A stretch of DNA of 64,000 bases from Mycocentrospora acerina. Its lineage: Eukaryota > Ascomycota > Dothideomycetes > Pleosporales. A program made the position numbers and the translations under genes. The notes below the pieces were generated by a model. That model was given only the letters and a program-made list of their open reading frames with translations. It had not been told where the DNA came from and did not search any database. The stretch spans positions 124,001 through 188,000 of the forward strand of contig JAKUHH010000395.1 in the NCBI GenBank assembly GCA_022701365.1, in the 5' to 3' direction. Shown here piece after piece: positions 56,033 through 64,000 of the stretch; position 1 is the first letter of the stretch, and each line of letters opens with the position of its first letter.

Positions 56033-56516
56033 GGCTGAAACCACGCGCCCCCATTGTGCCATCTTGCTCCCACAGCCACTTGTTCCTCTTGCGCCTGCGA
56101 ATCCAGCAACCGTGACTCTACTCTGCTCGCGCCGCCTCCCGACGCTGCCAGCTGCTCTCTCCAGCCCGTTGCACGACACGGCCACTGTCTGGCGTTGGCC
56201 GTCTTAAGCCCGCCCTGTCCCCTCGCCGCCTGCGAACACACCCACGCACGCACTCACGCACGTCCGCACGCACACGCAACGCACGCACGCCCGTCCCCAA
56301 CACGCCCGCGCCCATTCACTCCCCTTGCCCGCCCGCTCGACACTGCTCTTGCACCACCCACTTCGCCACTCCACCCTCCACCCTCCACCCTCGACTCTTC
56401 ACATCGCCGCCACCCACGCTCACTACCCGTCTTCGACGTCAAGCACCCCTTTGCATTCCCGCCCCCTTTCCCCGCTGCGCATCAGACACCGCCACCACCA
56501 CCACCTCCCCCATTAC

Positions 56517-57738
56517 ATGCCCACGTACGGCGGCGTCGACTCTCCCTCACTGCGCAAAATGGAAAACGGTCACGGCTACGGCCAGCGCGCCTCGTTCAGC
56601 ATTGGCCGCATCGTCGGCGATCCCTTTGCCCTGGCCACAATCTCCATCAGCATAGTCAGTCCTCACGCCCCGTCGTCGCTGCACTGCACTGCACTGCATA
56701 ACATACATGATACTGATTGCCCTGCAGCTTGCCTGGATCATCGCCTTTGTCAGCTCCATTCTCTCCGCCATACATGGCGGCTTCCCCAACTTCGCCTGGT
56801 GGACTCTCGTCTTCATGTTCTTCTGCATTGTCGGCGTCACCATCACCGTCGCCTCTGATGCCGAGCGCACATACCATGTTGCCGTACGTCGTCGAAGCCC
56901 ACGCTTGCCAACCACCCAATGCACCTGCTAATTGCCCCCAGATTGTTGGTTTCCTCTCAGCTGGCCTGGTCTTCACCACCTCGTCCGTCAATTCCCTCGT
57001 CTACTCGCCTGTTGCCCCCTTTGAGGCTGCCGCTGCTGGCTACATTCTGCTATCCATGATTACAGTAAGTACATGCTATGCGCCTGTTTCTCAAATATGC
57101 TTTGTTCCTTCAATGCGACCTTGTCTCCATTATGCCTCACTCCTTCTATACGCCTTCCTCGCCATTACACCTTACTCCTTCTATGCACCTTCCTCTCCTG
57201 CAGAACCCTCACTAACAACCACCAGATTGTCTGGATCTTCTACTACGGCTCTCAACCACAAGCCAGTCACCGCACCTTTGTCGACTCGTACGCTCTCCAC
57301 AAAGAGCACTCAGGCTCGCGCTCCTCCCGCCCAATCTCCACGGGCTACACAAACCGTCCTGAGACACAAATTACAAACAATTTGGCCCCCCAGATGTACA
57401 CATCCGCCCAACTCAACGGCTTCGAGACCTCCTCTCCCGTATCCGGCTACCCAGGCGGCCCTACCGGCGTGACCGGCCGAAATTCCTCGGCCCCGCAATT
57501 CGGCGGCATGAACACAGGCACACCCGCAGACGAGCCGCAGCAAGAAGCAAACCTCGAATACCCATACCGCGCAAAGGCCATCTACAGCTACGAAGCAAAT
57601 CCCGACGATGCAAATGAAATCAGCTTCCAGAAACACGACATTCTTGAAGTTTCGGATGTCAGCGGCCGGTGGTGGCAAGCCAAGAAGCCGACAGGGGAGA
57701 CGGGAATTGCGCCGAGTAATTACCTTATTCTGCTCTAG
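56517..57738 (+). CDS. sho1: Sho1 osmosensor (four-span SH3 protein)
   Basis: Model: join 56517..56654, 56728..56883, 56942..57064 and 57226..57738, giving 309 aa. A short cytosolic N-terminus (with FSIGRIVGDPFALATIS, conserved in Sho1) is followed by four membrane segments (~38-140), including LAWIIAFVSSILSAI, FAWWTLVFMFFCIVGVTITVA, IVGFLSAGLVFTTSSVN and AAAAGYILLSMITIVWIFYYG. A Ser/Pro/Gly-rich linker leads to the C-terminal SH3 domain (~250-309: AKAIYSYEANPDDANEISF, GRWWQAKK, PSNYLILL). The SH3 domain binds the Pbs2-type MAPKK in the HOG pathway. The protein acts at the plasma membrane in osmotic and, in plant-associated fungi, surface sensing. Each intron falls at a codon boundary. A Met at residue 15 is an alternative start. 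Exon 4 carries the entire cytoplasmic part. Confidence 0.93.
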
Positions 57739-58276
57739 AAGGCTGGCTCTTCTTGATACTTTCGACTTTCAACTTTGACGACCCCTGCCATGACCTTTTT
57801 TTCTAGGTGTCCTACATTCCACTGGCTTGTTGTCCAGAACAAATTTTGGGGCTGCATCTTTTGCTGAGCAAGTGATTTGGGAAAGAGAGATTGGGTCATG
57901 TGTTTTTATCTTACACCTGGATGGCTTCGACCTCTTTTCCTACTCCCCACCGCACGATACCCGGATCTTTGACTGATCTGTTTTTCCGATCCTTTACTTC
58001 TAATTCGCAGCCTTTTTCTCACATGAGATTTGCTTCGATTGGCTGTGTCGAGTTTTTTTTTAAATTCTACTTCCCCCTGTATTCACCTGTCGACTATTTC
58101 TGCACGGTAGTGGCGTTTGTTCTTGCTTTTTTTCCCCTCCTCATCATCCCCTTCCTTGAAAGCTGAATGAGTGGAAAAGCTTTCCACCTGTTTGTGCATG
58201 TACATTTGTAAAGGTAGTCGCAAGGGGGTATGGTGTGGTATGGAAATGTAGACTGTTTTCTGAAGAAGGAGGTGAA

Positions 58277-58325
58277 TAAGAAGAAGAAGAAGACGAAGAA
58301 GAAGAAGAAGGAGAAGAAGGAGATG
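58277..58325. repeat. GAA microsatellite
   Basis: Run of GAA/GAC/GGA triplets in the shared 3' flank of two convergent genes. It is inverted with respect to the TTC run at 58624-58660, and the two could pair as a stem in a transcript. Confidence 0.85.
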
Positions 58326-58623
58326 TACCAAAGACACAAGACTTAATGAAATGATGTTTTGAAATAGAGTAAAAACTCCTCGCACTTTTTTTTTAAACAC
58401 CTCAATCATTCTTGTCGTATTTTTAATTGTCTGTTTGAATTGCTTTCTTGCTTGCGTGTTTCCATTGTTCGCGTATGTGTATAGTTTACAATAACTGTAC
58501 AAAAAATTGACTCGTTCCCCATCTTTTTCTCCTTCATAATCCAGCCCGTTCGTTGTTGGAGGAACTGGCGGGGGTTTGTTCAAAAGTCGTGTTTGTTTCC
58601 CCCTGGAAAAACGCCGTGTAGAT

Positions 58624-58660
58624 GCTTCTTCTTCTTCCTCTTCCTCTTCTTCTTCTTCTA
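58624..58660. repeat. TTC microsatellite
   Basis: Run of CTT/TTC/CCT triplets about 130 bp downstream (in minus-strand terms) of the bS16m stop codon. Confidence 0.85.
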
Positions 58661-58787
58661 TCCACCCTTTCACCACCACCTCTCGAACCGCTGATATATC
58701 TTCCCTTTATTCATCCCTTCTCTTCCACACACTCCAATCCCTCTTCCCCCTTTCCCTTCCCTTCCCTTCCCCTCTAGACTCCCAAAC

Positions 58788-59273
58788 TCACGCCTCCGTC
58801 TTCGCCACCACCGCCTCCTCCTCTTCCACCACCACCTCCTTCACCGCCTGCGGAATCATCGCCTTGGCCGCCGAATCCGCCTTGACAACCTGCCCCTGTA
58901 TCTGCCCAACGCGGTACTGCGGCTCCAGAATGCCCACCATGCTCAGCAGCCGCCACGCCGTGTCTGACGGCTGCGCCCCAACGCCGACCCAGTACCGCGC
59001 GCGGCTCACGTCGAGCTGGATATCCTTCCACGGGCGGCCGTGCGTGTCGCCTGGTCGGGGCGGTTGCGGGATGGGGTTGTATGTGCCGAGGACTTCGAGG
59101 GGGCGGGAGTTGCGCGCTGTTCTGGAGGGGGGTGTTAGAATGGGAATTGACTTTATGAGAGAGTTTTTTTCTTTTTGGAGACGGGAGGGGGCGTACCGGG
59201 CGTGGGCGACGACGATGTTGTAGAAGGGGGAGTGTTTTTTGCCGAAGCGCGCGAGGCGGATACGGAGGACCAT
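58788..59273 (-). CDS. mrps16: mitochondrial small ribosomal subunit protein bS16m
   Basis: Model: complement of 58788..59121 and 59197..59273, giving 136 aa. The start MVLRIRLARFGKKHSPFYNIVV and the post-intron stretch TARNSRPLEVLGTYNPIP are classic S16. Splicing the 75-nt intron (GTACGC donor, CTAAC branch, CAG acceptor) rebuilds VVAHARTARNSRP. The intron is itself in frame and open, so an unspliced frame looks deceptively continuous but inserts 25 unrelated residues. After the core (KDIQLDVSRARYWVG, QPSDTAWRLLSMVGI) comes a Val/Glu/Ala-rich tail of about 30 residues (VVVEEEEAVVAK). S16 is an early-binding protein of the small mitoribosomal subunit. It is transcribed divergently from the NAD(P)HX epimerase gene, 378 bp away. 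Confidence 0.93.
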   Translation of the reverse strand: MVLRIRLARFGKKHSPFYNIVVAHARYAPSRLQKEKNSLIKSIPILTPPSRTARNSRPLEVLGTYNPIPQPPRPGDTHGRPWKDIQLDVSRARYWVGVGAQPSDTAWRLLSMVGILEPQYRVGQIQGQVVKADSAAKAMIPQAVKEVVVEEEEAVVAKTEA

Positions 59274-59651
59274 TTTGGGTGGAGGGGGCGAGCGGGAGCG
59301 GGGGTTGCGCGGGCGCGGTGGTGATGCTGGTGGTGGACTTGCTGAGGGAGGGTTTTGGTGGAGCCGAAGAGGTGCCGGGGGGTGGGTGGGCACGTGATGA
59401 TGGTGTGGTTGGATTGATGAGCTGGGGAGATGGAGAGGCTTAGAGTGCAAGGTGTAGAATGAAGTGAGTGGTGGGTCTATATGAGGACCTTGATGGTTTA
59501 CAGGACATGTGTGGCGTGGGGGTGGTTGCTGCTTTTCTTCATAAGCATTCCCCAAACAGAGTGATGTAATGAGGTATATTTGAGCTTCATCTATTCAACC
59601 ACGACTCGACTCAACTCATACTTTTGTCTATTAAACTGCCGAGAGTTAACA
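59274..59651. promoter_or_regulatory. bidirectional promoter region, bS16m and NAD(P)HX epimerase
   Basis: 378 bp between two divergent start codons. G-rich near the bS16m start and AT-rich near the epimerase start. No TATA box is evident. A shared promoter is plausible from spacing alone. Confidence 0.6.
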
Positions 59652-60594
59652 ATGGCACTTAAAGTAAATCAGAATTTAATCCAAATTCAAAACACAGTCG
59701 ACTGACGTGATCTAGACTCTCTCCGCTAAAAGCGCAGCGGCGTTGGACCAAGAGCTCATGTCCACAGGCGCATTCTCCATCGATCAGTTGATGGAGCTCG
59801 CTGGCCTGTCAGTCTCACAAGCAGGTATGGTATCACTTCTCATACCTATCCACGGCGCGATTTGTACCTAGCGCTTGTCTATTCTTCGCGTATTCTAGCA
59901 TTGCTTCTACTTGACGTTGTACCTAACAAGTGATTGACAGTATTCAAACTTCAGCCTCTCAACAGGGGCAAGAGAATATTAATTGCTTGCGGTCCGGGTA
60001 ACAATGGTGGTGATGGACTCGTGGCCGCTCGTCATCTGTTTCATTACGGGTACCAGCCCACTGTCTACTACCCTAAGCAGAGCAAGAATGAACTCTACCA
60101 GGTATGTTGTTTCACAGACGCCACACATCATCATCATGAGATACCTTCTAACTAACCACCCACAGCGTTTGAAGAAGCAGCTCGAGGACCTCAAAGTGCC
60201 CTTCACAGACAACTTCCCCAGCGCACTAAAGGAGACGGATCACATTGTCGACGCCATCTTTGGCTTCTCCTTCTCCGGCGAGGTCCGCGAGCCCTTTCCC
60301 AAAGTTATTGAAGCTCTAGCTTCCACATCAATCCCGGTTCTAGCAGTCGATGCGCCATCCTCATGGAACATTGAGGACGGCCCGCCCGATTCAGGGCCTG
60401 GCAAAGATTTCATGCCGCCGGCGTTGATCAGTCTGACCGCGCCCAAGCCACTTGTCAAGTGGTTCAAGGGCAGGCATTTCCTTGGTGGCAGGTTCTTGAG
60501 TCCTGAAATGGCGGAGAAGTATCACTTGGATATTCCAAAGTATGAGGGCTTGGACCAGGTGGTTGAGGTGCCGGTTGAGAGTGAGAAGCTTTAG
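59652..60594 (+). CDS. NAD(P)H-hydrate epimerase (YjeF_N domain)
   Basis: Model: join 59652..59663, 59716..59824, 59941..60101 and 60166..60594, giving 236 aa, the length of stand-alone eukaryotic epimerases. The first exon has only four codons (MALK). Features: SAAALDQELMSTGAFSIDQLMELAGLSV, the nucleotide-binding loop ACGPGNNGGDGLVAARHL (~56-73), DHIVDAIFGFSFSGEVREP, and VLAVDAPSSWNIEDGP with the catalytic-site Asp. The C-terminal LISLTAPKPLVKWFKG and FLGGRFLSP are typical. It interconverts the R and S hydrates of NADH/NADPH so that the partner dehydratase can repair the S form; family members occur in cytosol and mitochondria. No dehydratase (carbohydrate-kinase-like) domain is fused. The 116-nt second intron is the longest in the gene. 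Confidence 0.93.
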
Positions 60595-61334
60595 AGTGTA
60601 TTTAGACGCGCAATACAATTAGCGAGGTTCAACACCATCAACATCTCTCCTCCCCCGAGTTGTCGGTCCCGGCGTGGACCATCTGGTGGAAAATTGGCAT
60701 GTATGGCCGAAACGGGACGCTTCCCGAGGTATTGCTAACGGGAGCTAACTTCCCCAGACCGTGACCCGTGATGCGGTCTCTTGGGGCAGTAAACCCCATA
60801 CACGTCTACGTGGGTAAACAGCCTCATCTCCAGCCGCAACGCCTGGCCATTTTCTGCATGAAAAGAGCAGTTGCACCTTCCAATCCTTTTAAAATAAACT
60901 GTACTTTTGAAATATTGACAAATCTACACACCATGGAGAAGTGCTGAAATAACTGTGCACTTTGCTGCCATGTGCGGCTTCGGTAATATGCGGCTCATGC
61001 CCGCTGGACAGGCTGGTGCCGCCTTGTGCCGTCTCCAGCTTCCCCGGGCGCGGCACCACGACAACAATTACTTAACCGTTGGTGCCGCCTTGTGATCGCT
61101 TGATTTTTCTGTGCTTTTGTGTTGTGACGTTGCCGTTCTGCCATTTGCAATCCAGCCCGCGCATTTCTACCTACGTGTTGGATTGACTGCCTGCCTGCCT
61201 ACACAGCTCTAAGCCGAGCACTCCATAATAATCACAAAGTACGACGAGCACGGGTGTTTGTTTTATTTGAAAGCATACTGATTTTTTTCCTTTCTTAGAG
61301 AAGCCCTTTTTCTTTCTTGTGAATTCACAAAAAA
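60595..61334. other. intergenic region, MCC-beta promoter
   Basis: 740 bp between two plus-strand genes. It contains CCGCGGC-poor, CT-rich leader sequence near 61260-61330 and a CTGCCTGCCTG run near 61190. An imperfect repeat of TGGTGCCGCCTTGTG occurs at about 61015 and 61081. No gene. Confidence 0.55.
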
Positions 61335-63170
61335 ATGGCCTCCAAAGCGCCCTCTCGGGAGGCTCTGGCGCTGCTCAAGCAAACCATCCGTCCCTCAGTC
61401 GCCTTGCGATCGCAAATCCAGTCGCGTCTCGGAGCCACACCTCGCTCCTCTCTGCGCGCAGAAACGCAATGCTATCCAGCGCGCCAGTCATCAAGAACTG
61501 CCGCAACCTTTACACATTCACACCATGCTGAGGCCGTATCCATCCTCCCCACTGCAGTTGACACCAACTCGGCCGACTTCAAGGAGAACAAACGTCAGAT
61601 GGATGAAGCAACGGAGAACCTGGTAAACTTGCACACCAAGATTGCGCAGGGCGGGCCACAAAAGTCTAGGGACAAGCATGTTCAAAGGGGAAAGATGTTG
61701 GTCAGAGACCGCATCACGGCTTTGGTCGACCCTGGAACACCGTTCCTTGAGCTGAGCCAGATGGCGGGGTACAAAATGTACGACGCAGATGATGTACCCG
61801 CAGGTGGTATTGTGACGGGCATTGGAACCGTCAATGGCATTCAGTGCATGATTGTGGCCAATGACGCAACGGTCAAGGGCGGAACATACTACCCCATCAC
61901 TGTCAAGAAGCATCTCCGAGCTCAGCAAATCGCCCAAGAGAACCGATTGCCGTGCATTTACCTCGTCGACTCTGGAGGTGCCAACCTGCCTAACCAGGCC
62001 GATGTGTTCCCAGATGCTAATCATTTTGGCCGCATCTTCTACAACCAAGCTCGCATGTCTGCCATGGGCATTCCCCAAATTAGCGTTGTCATGGGACCTT
62101 GCACAGCTGGTGGCGCGTACGTTCCCAGCATGAGCGACGAGAACATCATTGTGGAGAACCAAGGACATATTTTCCTTGCTGGACCACCACTAGTCAAGGC
62201 GGCTACAGGCGAGGTCGTCTCAGCAGAAGATCTTGGTGGTGGCAAGCTTCACAGCGAAGTGTCTGGTGTGACGGACCATCTCGCAGTCGACGATGCGCAT
62301 GCGCTCGTTCTCGCACGCAGGACAGTAGCTGACCTTAACTGGAACCGCAACCAAACTGCATCTGCGCCCCCAGCCTACAAGGAACCCCTCTACGACCCCA
62401 AGGAACTCTCGGGCATTGCAGGTACCAACCTACGTCGACAGATTCCCATTCACGAAGTCATTGCTCGCATCGTTGATGGATCCTCATTCTCCGAGTTCAA
62501 GCCCCTGTACGGTAACACATTGGTCACTGGCTTTGCGAAGATCTATGGACAGCCCGTTGGTATCGTGGCCAACAACGGTATCCTCTTCAGCGAGAGCTCA
62601 TTGAAGGGTGCCCACTTCATCCAGCTCTGCGGTAAGCGCCAGATCCCATTGATTTTCCTGCAGAACATCTCTGGCTTCATGGTTGGCCAGGATGCGGAGA
62701 AGGGTGGTATTGCAAAGAACGGCGCGAAGCTTGTGACGGCTGTGAGCTGCGTGGATGTGCCCAAGTTCACCGTTGTCGTCGGCACCAGCGCTGGTGCAGG
62801 TACATACGGCATGTGGTAAGTCTTCCGATCCACTTTTTTTATTAGTAAACATTCTCTGACGTCGGACTCTAGCGGCCGTGCATACGGTCCCCGCCTCATG
62901 TTCACATGGCCCAATGCAAAGACATCGGTCATGGGGGCTGAGCAGCTCGCATCCGTCATGGAAGCTGTTGGCAAGCAGGTTGACCCGGAGCTCAAGTCCA
63001 GAATTGAACACGAGAGCGAGGTTGTGTTTGGCTCAGCGAGACTGTGGGACGACGGTGTTATCCCTCCCGAGCACACAAGACGGGTGCTAGGTCTTGGTTT
63101 GCAAATGGCGTGCGGCGGACAGAACAAGGGAGCGGAGAAGGAAAGCACCTGGGGTGTGTTTAGGATGTAA
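61335..63170 (+). CDS. mccB: 3-methylcrotonyl-CoA carboxylase beta subunit, mitochondrial
   Basis: Model: 61335..62815 joined to 62873..63170, giving 592 aa. The N-terminal ~60 residues are rich in Arg, Ser and Ala with few acids, as expected of a mitochondrial presequence. Two carboxyltransferase halves follow. The first has RGKMLVRDRITALVDPG, YLVDSGGANLPNQADVFPD and MGPCTAGGAYVPSMSDE. The second has GNTLVTGFAKIYGQPVGIVA, LIFLQNISGFMVGQDAE and GTSAGAGTYGMCGRAYGPR (the last spans the intron). The SGGANLPNQ and FPD features favour methylcrotonyl-CoA over propionyl-CoA carboxylase. Working with a biotin-carrying alpha subunit, which is not in this window, it carboxylates 3-methylcrotonyl-CoA in leucine degradation in the mitochondrial matrix. 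In Aspergillus the two subunit genes can be clustered; here the beta gene stands alone within the visible range. Confidence 0.95.
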
Positions 63171-64000
63171 ATGTCACCAAAAAGTTTGTCTTTTGTTATT
63201 TCTACTCTGAATGAATATACTATGACGTTTATTGATTCGCTGGCGAGGATCAGTTTTTTTTATTAGGCTATTGTTAGACGAACCGTTCAGCTAGCAAGCC
63301 CCTTCCATCTAGGAGCCCCACTAAATCGTCTCGCCTTGCTGTAGGCCGCGCCTTGGCAGACGGGATCAAGCTTCGCACCTAGTCACCGCAAGCGCACAAG
63401 CAAACCACCAGGATGCTTGAGACATCTTAACCGTCGAGTCCAACGGGCACGCATCACGACGTCTGGCAACAGCCTCCAGTTTTGTCGTTTCCGTATTCAT
63501 TTCACTGTATTCATTTTCCTTGTCCGCCATGCAATCTCGTAAACAGCAGAACCAGTGAAGCCACCACGGAAGCTCTGTCCCGAAAGCGACGTGCTTTGCC
63601 ACCTTCCATCCCTTCTGTCAGACTGATTTCTTCCCTCCCAGGCGGCCCCCCCGCCCGAGTCAAGCGCTCCACTCACAACTACCGTAAATCGCATGCAGAT
63701 TGATTACACTGTGACGCTATTCAATGCAGGTCCCTACTGCGAAAACGTCGAGCCAATCGCATATACTTGAATGTGTGATCTCCCTCCCGTGCTTGCCGAT
63801 TATGGCAGGCCGTTGGGATGTTGCATGTGATGTGATTTGCTGATAGCGGCATGGCCGAGAGCCACAGGGCCACAACGGGCTCGCGGAAACGCTGGAGCAA
63901 GAAACTTACATCCTTGGCTGGGGCTTTCTCGTGTGGGTGTTTGTGGGCGTGTTTGTGTGGGTGGGTGTGCGGCGATCGATCAGGTATCTATTACTTGGTT
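63171..64000. other. 3' flank and right window edge
   Basis: 830 bp after MCC-beta. It holds the 3' UTR and then sequence with no supported gene. A GTGTGGGTGTTTGTGGGCG-type GT-rich stretch occurs at about 63930-63970. A gene starting beyond the edge cannot be excluded. Confidence 0.5.

Larger units (their letters stand above)
54690..56516. other. 1.8 kb repeat-rich intergenic region
   Basis: Holds a 23-bp minisatellite, a GACA-type repeat (~55570-55640), a 10-bp repeat (55983-56032) and a very C-rich leader before Sho1. A 281-codon minus-strand frame (55340-56185) overlaps this region but has low-complexity content and no conserved feature, so it is not called. No gene supported. Confidence 0.6.
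57739..58787. other. convergent intergenic region with GAA/TTC repeats
   Basis: 1.05 kb between the stops of Sho1 and the ribosomal protein S16 gene. T-rich 3' flanks. It contains a GAA repeat (58277-58325) and, about 300 bp on, a TTC repeat (58624-58660) in opposite orientation. The minus-strand frame across it (58083-58679) is a product of these repeats. No gene. Confidence 0.6.

Noticed and set aside
55340..56185. 281-codon minus-strand frame
   Set aside because: It spans GACA and 10-bp repeats, gives His/Cys/Arg-rich low-complexity protein, overlaps other equally long frames, and shows no family motif.
58083..58679. 198-codon minus-strand frame with Glu and Leu runs
   Set aside because: Produced by the GAA and TTC microsatellites in a shared 3' flank.
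1..64000. CRISPR arrays, insertion sequences, intact retrotransposons or viral insertions
   Set aside because: No regular spacer-repeat arrays, transposase, reverse transcriptase, terminal repeats or viral gene signatures were seen on either strand. All tandem arrays are simple repeats without spacers.

Overview
This window is nuclear DNA from a filamentous ascomycete, most likely a dothideomycete of the Pleosporales type. That placement is inferred from the gene set (a Sho1 osmosensor, a Cdc11/AspA-class septin, a Heh1/Src1 inner nuclear membrane protein, a RO-10-like dynactin subunit, a GH131 glucanase, a Zn2Cys6 regulator) and from the introns. The introns are mostly 45-75 nt, with GTAAGT/GTATGT-like donors and CTAAC or CTGAC branch sites. 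Every multi-exon model below was joined by hand at splice sites and checked to give an uninterrupted frame whose total length is a multiple of three.

Layout. 1-4346 is non-coding, and its right half is very purine/A-rich with many simple repeats. 4347-13040 carries three minus-strand genes: a TBC Rab-GAP, a Zn2Cys6 transcription factor and mitochondrial succinyl-CoA:3-ketoacid CoA-transferase. 14113-26196 is gene-sparse. It holds a small protein with a CRIB-like motif, a large fungal-specific protein and two tandem paralogues of an F-box-like family. 26511-33362 is compact and minus-strand: GH131 glucanase, ketopantoate-reductase-like enzyme, ribosomal protein eL42 and Heh1/Src1. 35564-43342 holds a Bax-inhibitor/Lifeguard protein, ceramide synthase, a PROPPIN and a septin. 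After a 4.3 kb gap, 47687-63170 holds a PQ-loop membrane protein, a tyrosine-phosphatase-like protein, an AVT-type amino-acid transporter, a p24/RO-10-like protein, Sho1, mitochondrial ribosomal protein bS16m, NAD(P)HX epimerase and the beta subunit of methylcrotonyl-CoA carboxylase.

Most genes are conserved housekeeping genes in ordinary fungal order, with no evident biosynthetic cluster, intact transposon, CRISPR array or tRNA. The membrane and trafficking genes (Rab-GAP, PROPPIN, ceramide synthase, Lifeguard, Heh1, AVT, PQ-loop) are probably neighbours by chance. SCOT and MCC-beta both touch the acetoacetate end of leucine catabolism but lie 50 kb apart.

The most unusual observation is in the PQ-loop gene. 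Its conserved first PQ-loop reads correctly only if two short, well-formed introns are separated by a one-nucleotide exon at 47913. The same gene also appears to use a GC-AG intron. Other points of interest are the tandem F-box-like paralogues, a start-codon-only first exon in the eL42 gene, a CRIB-like motif in an uncharacterised small protein, and several minisatellites, including two different arrays with the same 23-bp period flanking the RO-10-like gene. I found no convincing new multi-gene system.
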